DNA from: Carya illinoinensis
Taxonomy: Eukaryota; Streptophyta; Magnoliopsida; Fagales; Juglandaceae
Assembly: GCF_018687715.1 (NCBI RefSeq)
Contig: NC_056757.1
Coordinates: 3,509,501-3,573,500, forward strand
Direction: 5' to 3'
Length of the DNA: 64,000 nt
Below, piece by piece: positions 33,345 through 44,857 of this stretch (within the stretch, counting starts at the first letter, position 1; the number at the start of each line of letters is the position of its first letter). The translations under genes were made by a program, and so were the position numbers. Under the pieces are notes generated by a model. It was not told the origin of the DNA. It searched no databases and saw only the letters and a list, made by a program, of their open reading frames with translations.

Positions 33345-36300
33345 ATGGCTTCTGTCTCCCTCTTTGTTTTCTTTCTTGTCTCATACCTCGGGTTGCTTCT
33401 GTCGGCCGGACAAGAAGAATCATCATACACCCAGAACTGTCGTCGCCTTCTTTGTGGAGATCTGGAGAAGATCGGCTTCCCATTCATCGATATCACAGAC
33501 CCAAAATGTTATGTTGGCATCGTAAATTGTAACGAAGAAACTCATCAGACGATCCAACTGGGGACCGGTGAAAGACAGTACGAACTTACAAGCATTGGAA
33601 GGATTCCTAAACAGCCTAATGCTTATGTCCTGGGTATCCGGGACCAGAAGCTTTCGGAGAACTTGACTTCCGGTAGATGCAAATTCATAACGAATCCAAC
33701 TATCCTCCCCCGATTTCCATTCATCTCTTTACAAATCAAGTCACACAATCGGACCTTTGTCAAATGCGACAAAGCTGTCAAAAAGTTTGGCTGGATGCAA
33801 TCGAGCGATATTAAGTGCGAAGACGGTTATTATCTCTACGATGGTCATCCAAGCGATGGTTTTCCTCCTGGATGTTCCCCTATTCAGCTCCCAATAAAGC
33901 CGCGGCCAAGTGAGAGTGAACCGTATCCCGTTGAGTTCGAACTTCTAGTGAATGTGTCTGATGATTGTTCCCCGTGCCATGAGAAAGAAGGACAATGCCA
34001 GATCGACAGAAACATTTATTGTCCAAAGAAAGGTATGGGATACACAAATCCATTCATGATACAAAGAAAGTTTATTTTTTATTAATTTTTATATTGTAGT
34101 TATTCCTAATACAGGTGCTAGTACTCGTGTAGTTTGTACCATGCCATTATATATATATATAAATATATATATAGTTCAGTGCTCCTCTATGTATATGTGC
34201 AGTAATTAAGTTTTATATATTCGGATTAGTTTTGAATTTAGATGATGAGATCATCAAATATTAGAAACAACTTTGTCGCAATGAAAGAAATCTGTATGGG
34301 AACGACATGAGCTGGCTGACGGTGCTTTGTTACTAACCCTTTTAAGATTTCAAAGGATCGATGCCCAATTCTTCTCAAACTAACACCATTTTGTTGTGTC
34401 TTCGTTGCAGGGAAGAAGAGTAAAGTGTTGGCGATTGCCTTGGGTAAGCTGCCTCTTCAATCTAATCTTTCTGTTTAATTGATATTCACACGTTCCATTT
34501 GATTGCTTATGGAAATCATAATATTCCATCATAACATGGCGTTGACCCCCACCCACCTGTCTCCCGAAGAAGCAGAGGCGCAACCATAAAGAAAGCTCAT
34601 TTTGTGTTTGTTGTATTTATTTATTTATTTATTTGAGGGGAGAGGGATGAGGCTATAAAATAAAAAATAAAAAAAATAATAAAAAATAAAAAATAAAAAA
34701 AACCAAATTGAGGGGATCAAGTTAATTTTTGTAGTATTTCTCTTCTTCTTGTTCCTCTTATTTATTTTTTATTTTTCAAAAAAAACCCTTGTAAAAAATG
34801 AGTTCCTGAAATTTTGGGGGCACCAACAATACACCTAATTCTGCCCGTCCGGGAGCCAAATCCGACCTCCCGGGACCCTCCCCATTGCTTAAAAGGAAAA
34901 TTGCCACTGCCATAATCCTGGAAGATGACCTCTCCTTTCAAATACACCAGAGATAATAGAGTCAACTGTTCAAATTTCAGTCGCGCACAATTTCCCTTGT
35001 GACTGGCCTACACTAGAAATTTATCCATCGACTCTGTTAATTTCCTCCATTGCTGCCCGTCGGTTAAAACTTAACTTCTTCCTTTCCTCACATTTAGGTG
35101 TTGGATGCCCAGCGATCGTCATTATAATTATTTGCTTGTGGCGTTCTTACAAGAAAAAAAATGCTTCCACAAACTCTTTGGCGAGGAATACTTATGCTGT
35201 TCAATCCTCAAGATCAGACCTGGAAGGGGGGAGTGTCTACTTTGGAGTGCATATTTTCCCATACAGTGAACTTCAAGAAGCAACCAATAACTTTGATGAT
35301 GAAAAAGAACTTGGAGATGGTGGATTTGGGACTGTATATTATGGTAAGATAAACCGTTGCTTCAATCACTAAATCACGGCATAAACTTTCCAAGCAGAAG
35401 TGTAGAACAAATGCATAAAAAAACCAAAGGACTGGACATGCTTCTAGCAATTTGTAAACTTACAATGGCTATTTTTCTCAACTAGGGAAACTCCATGATG
35501 GGCGGGAAGTTGCAGTCAAGCGCCTATACGAGCACAACTGCAGACAAGTACAACAGTTCATCAATGAAGTTGAAATTCTCATGCGCATGCGCCACAAAAA
35601 TCTAGTGTCCCTTTATGGGTGTACTTCACGCCGCAGCCGTGAACTTCTTCTCGTGTATGAATACATTCCCAATGGCACTGTTGCAGATCACATTCATGGA
35701 GATCGAGCAACACCTGGGTCACTCCCATGGCCTACTCGTATGGGCATCGCCATAGAAACAGCCAGTGCATTGGCTTACCTCCATGCTTCTGAGATCATAC
35801 ATCGTGATGTGAAAACCAATAATATTCTCCTTGACAACAACTTTTGCGTCAAAGTTGCAGATTTTGGGCTTTCTCGACTCTTCCCCAATGATGTCACCCA
35901 TGTCTCAACAAGACCTCAAGGGACTCCAGGCTATGTTGACCCCGAATATCGTCAGTGTTACCAGCTTACGAAAAAGAGCGATGTCTACAGCTTTGGGGTT
36001 GTCCTCATTGAGCTCATATCATCTCTCCCAGCTGTTGATATAACTAGGCATCGGCATGAAATAAACTTGGCTAACTTAGCCGTAAACAAGATTGAACAGC
36101 GCGCATTCCATGAGTTGATCGACCCACATCTTGGCTTTCAGTCAGACGACGAAGTTAAAAGGATGACCATTTCAGTCGCAAGCGTGGCTTTCCAATGTAC
36201 ACAAGGGGGCCAGGAACTGAGGCCTTCCATGGTAGAGGTTTTGGAGGCATTAAAGGGTATTCAAAGTGGTAAGGATGCTGGACCTTTAAATGTACACCCA

Positions 36301-36423
36301 CCAACTTCACCGGGTTGTGATGAGGTTGGATTGTTGAAGAAAACACATGAGCTGCGACCTTCACCAAATGATGTGACTGATAAATGGACTAGTAGATCTT
36401 CTACACCCAATATAAGTGGTTAA
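33345..36423 (+). CDS. LRK10L-1-type receptor-like protein kinase, four exons, apparently intact
   Basis: Exons 33345-34032, 34411-34443, 35098-35343 and 35486-36423 join in phase at GT-AG introns and give 634 residues. Residues 1-23 are a signal peptide (MASVSLFVFFLVSYLGLLLS). About 35-225 is a cysteine-rich GUB_WAK-type wall-binding region (NC-LLCG--EKIGFPF, NAYVLGIRD, GRCKFI, then a CSPCHEKEGQC segment). A membrane span lies at about 235-254, followed by a basic stop-transfer (RSYKKK). The kinase begins at FPYSELQEATNNFDDE. It has the P-loop GDGGFG (313-318), catalytic Lys 334 in VAVK, HRDVKTNN (His 428, Asp 430), DFG 448-450, and GTPGYVDPEY in the activation segment. It is therefore an RD kinase with all key residues. 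It should act at the plasma membrane as a wall-associated or immune receptor; the ligand is unknown. The start follows the shared leader seen also in the 25-kb pseudogene. Confidence 0.93.
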
Positions 36424-37170
36424 ATTTCTTCTCCATTCTGTTAAGTTTTTCAAGTAGATGATAAGATAATGAGCGTTGAGATTTCATTATCATCACATCT
36501 ACTTGTTTTGTTCTTCATAAAAGGCATCTGTGGATAATTTAAAATTTGGGGAATGTACATATTGAATGGAATGATCGAGTAATGTTATTGTAATTTGTGT
36601 TCTACCAAGTACTAAATAAGTAGTGGATTGTGTGCTTGACGTCCTACTATTCTTCACTGGTTTAATGCTTGTGGTAGTGTCCAATGGAAGCGATAGAAAT
36701 AAAATAAAATTTGGTGTACGTGGTTGTAGCTTGAAAAGAAATACCAACTTATCAACAAAAATCATCAAATGTACGTACTTCTACTATTATAGTCAGGTGA
36801 CAATTCTAGTAGCACTTCTCTTGGGAGAAAATGACTTTCATTAAAGCATGTTTCATAAAAGTTGTAATAGATAATGATGCATCAAACTTATTGGTTCCAT
36901 AAATTTAATGGAGCTTTCCAAACTTTAGTCCTTCGTAACTTTAGAAAAGAAAGCAAGAATCAACTCTTGCTTTTTGCAAAGAGGAGAATAGTGAACTACC
37001 CTTTGAAAGAAGATGCAAAACCGCTAAGATTTTGCTCGGGGTGGAGGCGGATGGAACCCACTTTGATGTTGAACAATTTGGTAATGAAGGGTGATGGATT
37101 GGCAAGTGTTAGATCGAAGGAGGGACGCATGGCAGCAGTGGGCCGGATGGATGGACAGGTGTAGATATTG
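36424..37170. other. 3' flank of the receptor kinase and unidentified repeat DNA
   Basis: The first part is the probable 3' UTR, with AATAAA-like sequence near 36700. 36874-37164 contains an open frame (MMHQTYWFHKFNGAF..) with no motif I recognise. It may belong to the LINE relic that follows. Confidence 0.35.
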
Positions 37171-37660
37171 AACCAGTTAATATTAATAGGAATGTTATTT
37201 CTATTTTAATCTACTCGATCCTACATATCATCAATGGCTAATTACTTTTGTTTATGCCTTGGCTCAATGGCACTTTAAAGCAAATTTTTTAAAACGCATG
37301 GATTCTATAATCAAGGCTTTTTTGGGACCTTGGTGTTGCATTAGTGATTTCAATGACTTACTTAACCAATCAGAAAAATTTGGAGGGTGTCCTTTAGCAA
37401 CCACCTGGAGAGGAGGATTGAGAAATTTAATGGAAGTCAAGGATTGATTGACATCGAATACACATTTCTATCTTTTACGTGGACAAATAATAGACAAGGT
37501 AGAGCACTTGTGTAATACAAGGAAATGTCCATGCTTCAGGGGCCGACCTTTTGAAAAAAGAAAGGTCTAACACACGAGGTAAAACTTCAACTGCATGGAT
37601 CAGGGAGAAACTCAAGAACTTTACCCCTTTGAAACGTAATACAAGGAAACTAACCAACTA
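37171..37660 (+). pseudogene. L1-type LINE endonuclease fragment
   Basis: The readable block GPWCCISDFNDLLNQSEKFGG followed by GGLRNLMEVKD is characteristic of the APE-type endonuclease of plant L1 LINEs (GDFN motif, here SDFN). After a stop the frame shifts and continues with sequence translating like IEYTFLSFTWTNNRQGRAL. Reverse transcriptase was not found. It is a short dead fragment. Confidence 0.7.
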
Positions 37661-37847
37661 AAATATGTGGATGCAAAGCTAATATATTATGTTGTACTTG
37701 TGTAGCCCTTCATGGAAAATGCAGGTGTTTGAGAAGGCAAAAGTTACCTTGGTAAATTATCTTGCTGGGCCAGATGCTCCGCATGATGCCTCACACTCAG
37801 GTGGTTCCACCCCCGCTCACTTTTGACGATCAATCGTAAATCCACAA
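37661..37847. other. Short spacer, nothing recognised
   Basis: No gene or repeat seen. Confidence 0.3.
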
Positions 37848-38010
37848 ACTCTTTTAGGTTGAGTTTGGATAGTGAGAAGTGTTGAGAATAGTAATAAAAA
37901 ATTATGTAAAAAGTAATAATAAAATATTAAATAGTAGTAAAAAGTAATAAATAGTAATAAAAAATATGTGTAAAATAATAATAAAATAATAAATAATAAT
38001 TGAGTATTTT
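37848..38010 (+). mobile_element. MITE-like AGTAATAATAAAA repeat
   Basis: Starts GGTTGAGTTTGGATAGTGAG, then GTGTTGAGAATAG and AGTAATAATAAAAT repeats. It is the same family as 12696-12877 in opposite orientation. The right end is unclear. Confidence 0.45.
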
Positions 38011-38167
38011 CTGACATTTCTCGTTTAAAATGCTTTGTGCTAGGCTTTAACTGTATGTCTTGCACCGATCTTCGGTTCCATGCACTCAATTAAAAATCCT
38101 TCGTGCCGAAAGTCAGAAAGTAAGGTCATTAATATTGTCATGAGTTGTTTTCCCAAATTCTATATTC

Positions 38168-38171
<4 letters not shown>

Positions 38172-38226
<55 letters not shown>

Positions 38227-38405
38227 AGTTCAATTTGTTTATAAGTAACATGGAACTAAAGGTACGTACGTAGGTTCCTGATGAACGACGCTCAAGTGAC
38301 TCGGAGCCCTTGTTTGATGAAAAAAGTTATATATATATATATATATATATTAGGTGGGAGTAACGTGTAAAGTACGTTTGTCTAATTTTATGAAATAGTT
38401 ATTTG
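38172..38405 (+). repeat. (TA)n tracts with an adjacent TAGGTGGGAGTAACGTG motif
   Basis: (TA)n lies at about 38176-38222 and 38330-38350. The second is followed by TTAGGTGGGAGTAACGTGTAAAGTACGTTTG. A related sequence follows (TA)n at 40241-40320, which suggests a repeat family that sits beside TA microsatellites. Confidence 0.55.
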
Positions 38406-40239
38406 TAAAAAATAATATATATTTTATAAAAATTATTGATTTCACTTAATAATTTAAGGCATAATATAGGAGAAGATAAAAACATTAGTTCCAAATATCA
38501 TATAATCCATTACATGTTTATAATATCCATAATTTTAAAAGATGCTCGCGAAAAGTTTAATAAAAATTCAACAAAAATGCTAGTTCAAAATATGTGTCGC
38601 TTGATGATTGTACTATGATTCATCAATTTTTGTTATGCAAGTCCAAATTAGTTAATTCGTATGCAAGGCATATTTGGGACCCTTCAGGGCATATTCGTTA
38701 ATAATTGTAGTGTGTAATATTTGTTAAAATTAAGAGATTTGCCTTGTCGTTTTCCTATATATATATATAAATACTAATAATAAAATATAGATGTAGGAAT
38801 TAATGAAAGAAGATGTTAATTTGTACATTACCCAAACTTTTGTTTTAAATTTAACGTAATTTTCGTTGGTTTATTTTATGATTTTTAAGTTGTGAAATTG
38901 ACTTTGATGTGCTTTCTTAGTATTGATTATTGTTTTGCATTTAAATTGCTCTTTGTTCTAATTTATTTTTTTGTTGGGCTTTAAATATCTTATTTTATTA
39001 ATATTTAGTTATAGTGTTTTTATTTGATTTTTATCTATTTTTATTGTGCCCTTTTTTATTTTATTGGACCTTTATATTTCAGTTTGGTCTTGTTTTTAGT
39101 GGGTTTTCTTTTGTTTTTGGGCCTAGCCCATTTGGAATTGAAGCCCAACCCTTGTGCCTTGTGAAGCCCAGCTCATTGGTCTTCATTTCAGCCCTCTTTC
39201 CCACTTGAACGGTGCGTTATGGCCTCAATGCCCTTAGGGCTTGAATTCTTTCCTTTTCTTTCTCCAGCCGCACACCTCCTGCTTCTTTCTTCTTCTTCAT
39301 TGTTTCTTTTCTTCTTCTCTTCTTCTTTTGTGCTTATTGTATCTCTTCTTCTCTTGGTAAGTTTTTCTTTTCTCTTTTGGTTCTTTTTCTTTATTTTTCT
39401 GATGTTAGACCATGTTTCTCCTTCTTCACCATTATTGTGCTTCTTCTTCCTCTGAAATTCTTGGTGTCGCAGCTCCTATCTTTTCTTTTCTCCTCTTTTC
39501 TTTTTCTTTCCCTCCTCTTGCACACGCCCACTCCACCTCCTTCATTTTTCTGGTTTCCTTTGATTTTCCTCTTTATTTCTCTACTGTGTCGATCTGCAAC
39601 TTCTTCTTTTTTTTTCTTTTCAGTGTCTTCTTCTTCTTCAAACCCGTGATGCTGTTGCTACTGTTGCAACCTGTTATAGCAACCAATGACTTCTCCCTCT
39701 CTGTTTTTGAGTTGCAGTGCTGCCCACCTCCTCCAATGAGCCACCTCCATTTCTTCCTCAAAACCGTGAGCCTTGCCTTGTTTTTGGCCCATTTTCGTGC
39801 CCTATTTTCTCCCCCAAAGTCATGAGCCTCCATGCCATTTCTCTCCCTTAATTTCTCCCTTGGTTATTTCGTGCTCAAGCTTGTGAAATCCCCTTGCATT
39901 TTCATTTGTTTTGGTCCAACCTTTTGCCCTATTTTAGCCCCAATCCATGCACTCCCTTACGCTGTACTTTCTTCCCTCCCGTAATCTCTCTCTCATCATT
40001 GTCTCTAAGTATTTAGCTGCCACCTCGCCGATGTAATCTTCTCAACCTCCCAGTTCTTCGTGCTACTCCTCCACTCTCGTTGAGTATGGACATCTCCGTT
40101 GCATGGTTGGTCTCAGTAATGGGTGCATTGGAAGGGGTAAGTAACGGACTTAATTACAAGTAACGAAGTTAATTACAAAATAAACGGAAAAACAAGAAAA
40201 CTAACGGAAAAAACAAAAAAATCTATTAGATAGACACTT

Positions 40240-40240
<1 letters not shown>
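38406..40240. other. AT-rich then pyrimidine-rich DNA, no protein gene supported
   Basis: 39000-39830 is T/C-rich with a GGGCCTAGCCCATTTGG sequence of the kind often seen in plant LTRs. Its long plus-strand frames are Phe/Leu/Ser-rich translations of pyrimidine tracts and lack motifs. A degraded LTR is possible. Confidence 0.3.
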
Positions 40241-40277
<37 letters not shown>

Positions 40278-40320
40278 CTAGGTGAAAGCAACGTGCAATG
40301 CACGTTTGCTTAGTTTATAG
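40241..40320 (+). repeat. (TA)n with an adjacent ACTAGGTGAAAGCAACGTGC motif
   Basis: (TA)n at about 40245-40275, then a short near-palindrome ACGTGCAATGCACGT. It is related to the block at 38330-38405. Confidence 0.6.
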
Positions 40321-40989
40321 TTAATTTTTTTGTTAAGAACTAATTTTTTATTAATAAAGACGTAATATTTTTGGTTAATTAAATAACTAGCGATGTAATG
40401 TTTATATAATTAATAAATAATTACACGTTGTGATATATTATAAAAGAAGAGCATTAATAGAATCTATAATATAGTTTTATAAATAAACATCGCTCATAGT
40501 TTTATGAAAGCTGTTTGAGATAATTTTAATTCTACGATGACAATCCAACATTTTTCTCATCTTGCATTGCTTCAATAGAGAGAACATTAAAATGCCTATA
40601 TTTTTTCTCCTTCCATTGCTCTCGATCTACATAAACTTGAATCTTACATTTTTTTATTTTTTTTTATAATTTCTCCACAAAACTTTTAACATATGGTCAA
40701 TGCTCCTATAAAATAAATTTTGAATAGTAGATTAATCTTTCATATATTCAACGTGTAAAGTAAGAAGGTACCAAAATATGAATAAACTATAATTTAACTA
40801 TTGATTAAGAGAAAAACCCAACAAACCGTAAACCCGAGAGTTCCAAGTTTTTTAAGTTTAGCTTCTAGAGAACCAAACGCAACATTATGATTTTCTTTCT
40901 GTCATAGCTATAATAATACATCAACGAAACCAACCAACATTTATGAAATCAATCCTAAACTCTTTGTTGAATGAAATCAACTAACATTA

Positions 40990-40990
<1 letters not shown>
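40321..40990. other. AT-rich spacer before the retrotransposon array
   Basis: No gene, RNA or repeat recognised. Confidence 0.35.

Positions 40991-40992
<2 letters not shown>

Positions 40993-41060
<68 letters not shown>
40993..41060 (+). repeat. (CT)n microsatellite, about 34 units
   Basis: An uninterrupted CT tract that ends 20 bp before the first LTR of the array. Confidence 0.97.
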
Positions 41061-41064
<4 letters not shown>

Positions 41065-41080
41065 GTCTTCCTAGATCTGT

Positions 41081-44000
41081 TGTGACGCCCCCAAATTCCG
41101 TTTGGGATTGGACGGACATTTGAAGCGTCGAGACATGCAACACAAGGTTACCTGCCCCCGTTCATGACATATAAGATGCAATAATCCTAACATGCATCTA
41201 ACATTATGCAATATTCGCAGCGGATAATTTTTTTTTTTCTTTAGCAATACTATGCACCAAACTGAAAATATCCCAAAGTATTGGAGATGCAACTCCATCG
41301 TACAAGTAGTAATTTAACTACTATATTAACATTAACGACGCACCGTCCTTCAGTCGACTGTGTCTAGTTGGTCAGCTCCTGATCTTCCTTCAGGTCCTGT
41401 AACAAGATCTACCATTCGGGGGGAATGGTAGTTGGGACTACCACAGTGAGATTTGATTACAAATCTCAGCAAGTTAACAAAAAACTTCCATACAGACTAA
41501 TGATGCATGTATGACAGTAAAAGCATAAATGCATAATCAAATTCACAAGTAATTAAATCATAACTTAGCGTACAATATAGCATAATTGATATAGCTTAAC
41601 TTGAATCATGAACTAAACTTGACTTAGCATGAACTTGCTCTGAAACTTGAATTAACATGAAAAATACATACTCCACAGTTGTTGTGGCCCCATGTATTCT
41701 ACGTGTAAATACATACTCCACAGTTGTTGTGGCCCCATGTATTCTTCACAAACTTGACTTAACATTAAAAATACATACTCCACAGTTGTTGTGGCCCCAT
41801 GTATTCTACATAAACTTGACTTAACATGAAAAATACATACTCCACAGTTGTTGTGGCCCCATGTATTTTACGCATCACATTGGTAGTTAAATACATACTC
41901 CACAGTTGTTGTGGCCCCATGTATTCTACACAACTTGACTTAACATTTAAAATACATACTCCACAGTTGTTGTGGCCCCATGTATTCTACGTGTAAATAC
42001 ATACTCCACAGTTGTTGTGGCCCCATGTATTCTACACAAACTCAATGCAGTTAAATACATACTCCACAGTTGTTGTGGCCCCATGTATTCTACATAAAGT
42101 TGACTTGAACATAACTTGAAATACATGACCAACTTGAGAGAGAAACATTTCGTAACATGGCATAACATATAATAAACAACATATTTAACATGACATACTT
42201 GCAACAATGAATATTACATGACTTGACATACATGTAATAGATGGCATACTTAGCATGACGTACTTGTAACGTACAATAATACATGACAGAATATATTATG
42301 TAACAGATAAAAACTGATGACAGAATAAATTCTGTATAACAGACAATTACGTGATAACTTAGCATGGCATGACATATATAATAACACATATACATATACT
42401 GTAGTTCCTTTACTTAGCACACATACACAGTAGACTGCTAGTAAGTTAAAAGCTAACTTACCTCGATCTCCGCGGTTCTTATAAAACTTCAAGCGCGATC
42501 ACGAGGAACATCGACGGGCTAACCCGTGCGTCGCTCGCTGCTCGTCACGGTTAAGCGTCAGAGGAACGTACGTGGCGGTAACACCGCGTACGGTGGCTGT
42601 CCACCACGTAAAGTGGTAGTTTGAGCTTGAGAAAAGCTAGGCGTGGCCTTGGAAGGCTCATGGTGGCCTCGTGGTGGTCGAAGGTGGCGGAGCACAGCGG
42701 CATCATGCCGTGAACAGTAAATCCGAAAGCTAGGAGTTCGCTTGAGGTGGATGAAAGCCATAGAACTTCATGGGAAGCTAGGGAAAGGTAGATGAACATG
42801 TGGTGGAGCTGTGGTGGCGAGGTGGTGGCCATACGGTGGCTCACGGCGGCGGATCGGCCGTTTGAAGCCATTTTCGGCCTTGGAGAGTGAGGGAGAGTGA
42901 GAGCTCCACATAGCTCCGTTGGCTATGAAATTTCTTGGGGAAGTTCGTGGTGATGAGAGGAACAAGGTGGTGGTGGTGAAACACCATGGGTGGCCGTGTA
43001 CGGTGGTGCACGGCGGTGCAACCGAACGTGTGTGTGTGAAGACCCATCGGAGAAAAAGTGAGAGTTAGGGAAAAAGAAGGACATGGGGAGGAAGCCCTTG
43101 ACATGGTGGTTCTAATGGTGGTGCTTGGTGGCCGTTTCAACCGTGTATGGTGGTCCAAAGAGGTGAAAAAAGGTTGAGGACCCATTTCTTTGAAGGGAGA
43201 TAGAGAGAGACTCGGTGGCCGGAAAAACACACCACCGGTGCAGTTCTGGTCGCCGGTGAGAGGGGGTCACGCCGGTGTGGGAGGTGAGGCAAGGTGGCCG
43301 GAGGTGGCGCCGGCTGGAGCTTCAACCGATCGGACATGGAGGTCCATGCACAGTGAAGAGCACGGCTGGACGTGCACGAGGGAGAGAGAAGAGAGAAAAA
43401 AAAAGAAAAGAAAAAGAGAAAAGACTGAAGGGAAAGGGTAGGGGCCTGGGTAATTAATCTCAGTCTTACACTTCGGGATCCTCAAAAAGATCTAACAATG
43501 AGTTTAAAACACTGATTTGAAAATGCGTAAGTATTTTATTTAAAATAAACACTTTAATAAAACACTAAGAGAAATTAAGATAGAATATTATTTTATAAAC
43601 TAAGGTTTATAAAATAATATTTTCTTCATCATTATATAAAATGATAAAGTATCATTAATTAATCAAAGTGCATAAAACACTTAAACAAAACACTGAGAGG
43701 AATTAATATAGAATATTATTTTATAAACTTTTAGTTTATAAAATAATATTTCTTCATCATTATCTAAATTGATAATGTATCATTAATCACTCAAAGAGGA
43801 TAAAACCATTTAATTTAAATAAGAGTTTTCAACGTAAAGTTAAACCTCTTAATATTTTAAAACAACTAAAATATTTAATATAAGATATTATCCACAATTA
43901 TAATATTTTCAGAGCTCATTAAAATATTATAATTGTGCTACATTAAAATATATTTATCTAATAATAATGAAAATATATCCTATAGATATATTCATAATAT

Positions 44001-44232
44001 TTAAAATATTCGTAAGCATTAAAATATCTATCTTATTTTGAAATCCGCAAGATAGTTTTCAGAACACGTCAACGAGATACAGTACGTAGAATAAGTTTCA
44101 ATACGTAGATCGAGGCTCATAAAGAAGAAGAAGAAAGGAGCGGATATTACAATAAACTAACTTATAGAGTTTTCACGGGGTTCCTAAAGTCAATAGAAAT
44201 TCCTTAAATTAAATTTCTAGCGGGTTGTTACA
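41081..44232 (-). repeat. LTR 1 of the array (3152 bp), array boundary
   Basis: Outer LTR on the left edge; in element orientation it is the 3' LTR. In element orientation it consists of an AT-rich third (44232 to about 43480), a GC-rich third (about 43450 to 42480) and an AT-rich third carrying a hairpin minisatellite. A splice-donor-like GAG|GTAAGT lies on minus at 42462-42456, just after the GC-rich part. The plus flank is TCTGT (41076-41080), the candidate target duplication; its partner would lie beyond the window. A private variant is T within GTACAATATAGC near 41575, where later units have C. Confidence 0.9.
41664..42088 (+). repeat. LTR minisatellite, 8 hairpin units (copy 1)
   Basis: 34-bp cores begin at 41664, 41709, 41771, 41833, 41891, 41952, 41997 and 42055. 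Each has nested inverted arms, outer ATACAT/ATGTAT and inner CCACA/TGTGG around a GTTGT loop. Spacers are short AT-rich sequences, some repeated (TTGACTTAACAT). Translated fragments of this block occur in several frames but are not coding. Confidence 0.95.
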
Positions 44233-44749
44233 ATCTCCCCTCCTAAAAAAAAGATTTCGTCCTCGAAATCGAAGTAAGTAAGAAATAACAATTTAATGAA
44301 GAGGTGTTGCTTACCAACCTATTGTCTATCCCGTATATAAAAAAAACCTTTGAGATTATGTCATTCCTTAACTCTCTTACTTAAATCAACAATTAGATTA
44401 TACTTTTTTTGCACAATGTTGGCCAATTTGTAACGACATACTCTCCAAACCTTAAAACTTTAAGTAAATAATCTTCCGAAACTCTTCTTTAGAAAAGTAT
44501 AGGTGATATACTTTAAATGTTCTTGTAAATACCAAAGTTAGTAGAGAATTCATCAAAATTAAATCGTTAACCTCTCTCTCTCTTTTAAACAAAAATCGGT
44601 GGCACTCTGTTTTAGACCAGACAACTCTGATCCGCGTGATTTTTATAGGTTTTCTGTAGTTGTCAGGCGCCGCATAGCTATGACACTACTTTGTTCTTAT
44701 CTCTTGTACAGAAATGCTTCACGAGAGATGATTCATCATAATTTTTCTC

Positions 44750-44756
44750 TATAAAA
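44750..44756 (+). promoter_or_regulatory. TATA box of the antisense gene, copy 1 (also at 50063, 55434, 60805)
   Basis: TATAAAA in CTCTATAAAAGGATTAC, 102 bases before the ATG. It is followed by a pyrimidine-rich leader with TCATCTTC/TCTCATC repeats typical of plant 5' UTRs. Identical sequence is present in all four internal regions. Confidence 0.65.
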
Positions 44757-44857
44757 GGATTACTCAGTTCATCTTCTTTCTCATCTCATCTTCTTCACTT
44801 TTCTGAAATTAGTCTGCATTCTTACTCTGCAATCTCTTTCTGCTTACTCACTTTGCA

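Noticed and set aside
39219..39825. Long hydrophobic open frames on plus
   Set aside because: They are translations of T/C-rich DNA (runs of Phe, Leu, Ser) in overlapping frames, without a start context, homology or splice signals.
41664..42088. Regular repeat-spacer pattern resembling a CRISPR array
   Set aside because: It lies in a plant LTR and is copied in every LTR. Spacers are AT-rich and some are repeated, and no cas genes exist. It is a hairpin minisatellite.
42551..43485. Several open frames on both strands of the GC-rich LTR block, repeated in every LTR
   Set aside because: They overlap each other on both strands, are Pro/Ser/His-rich low-complexity translations and have no motif. 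Their repetition only reflects array copying.
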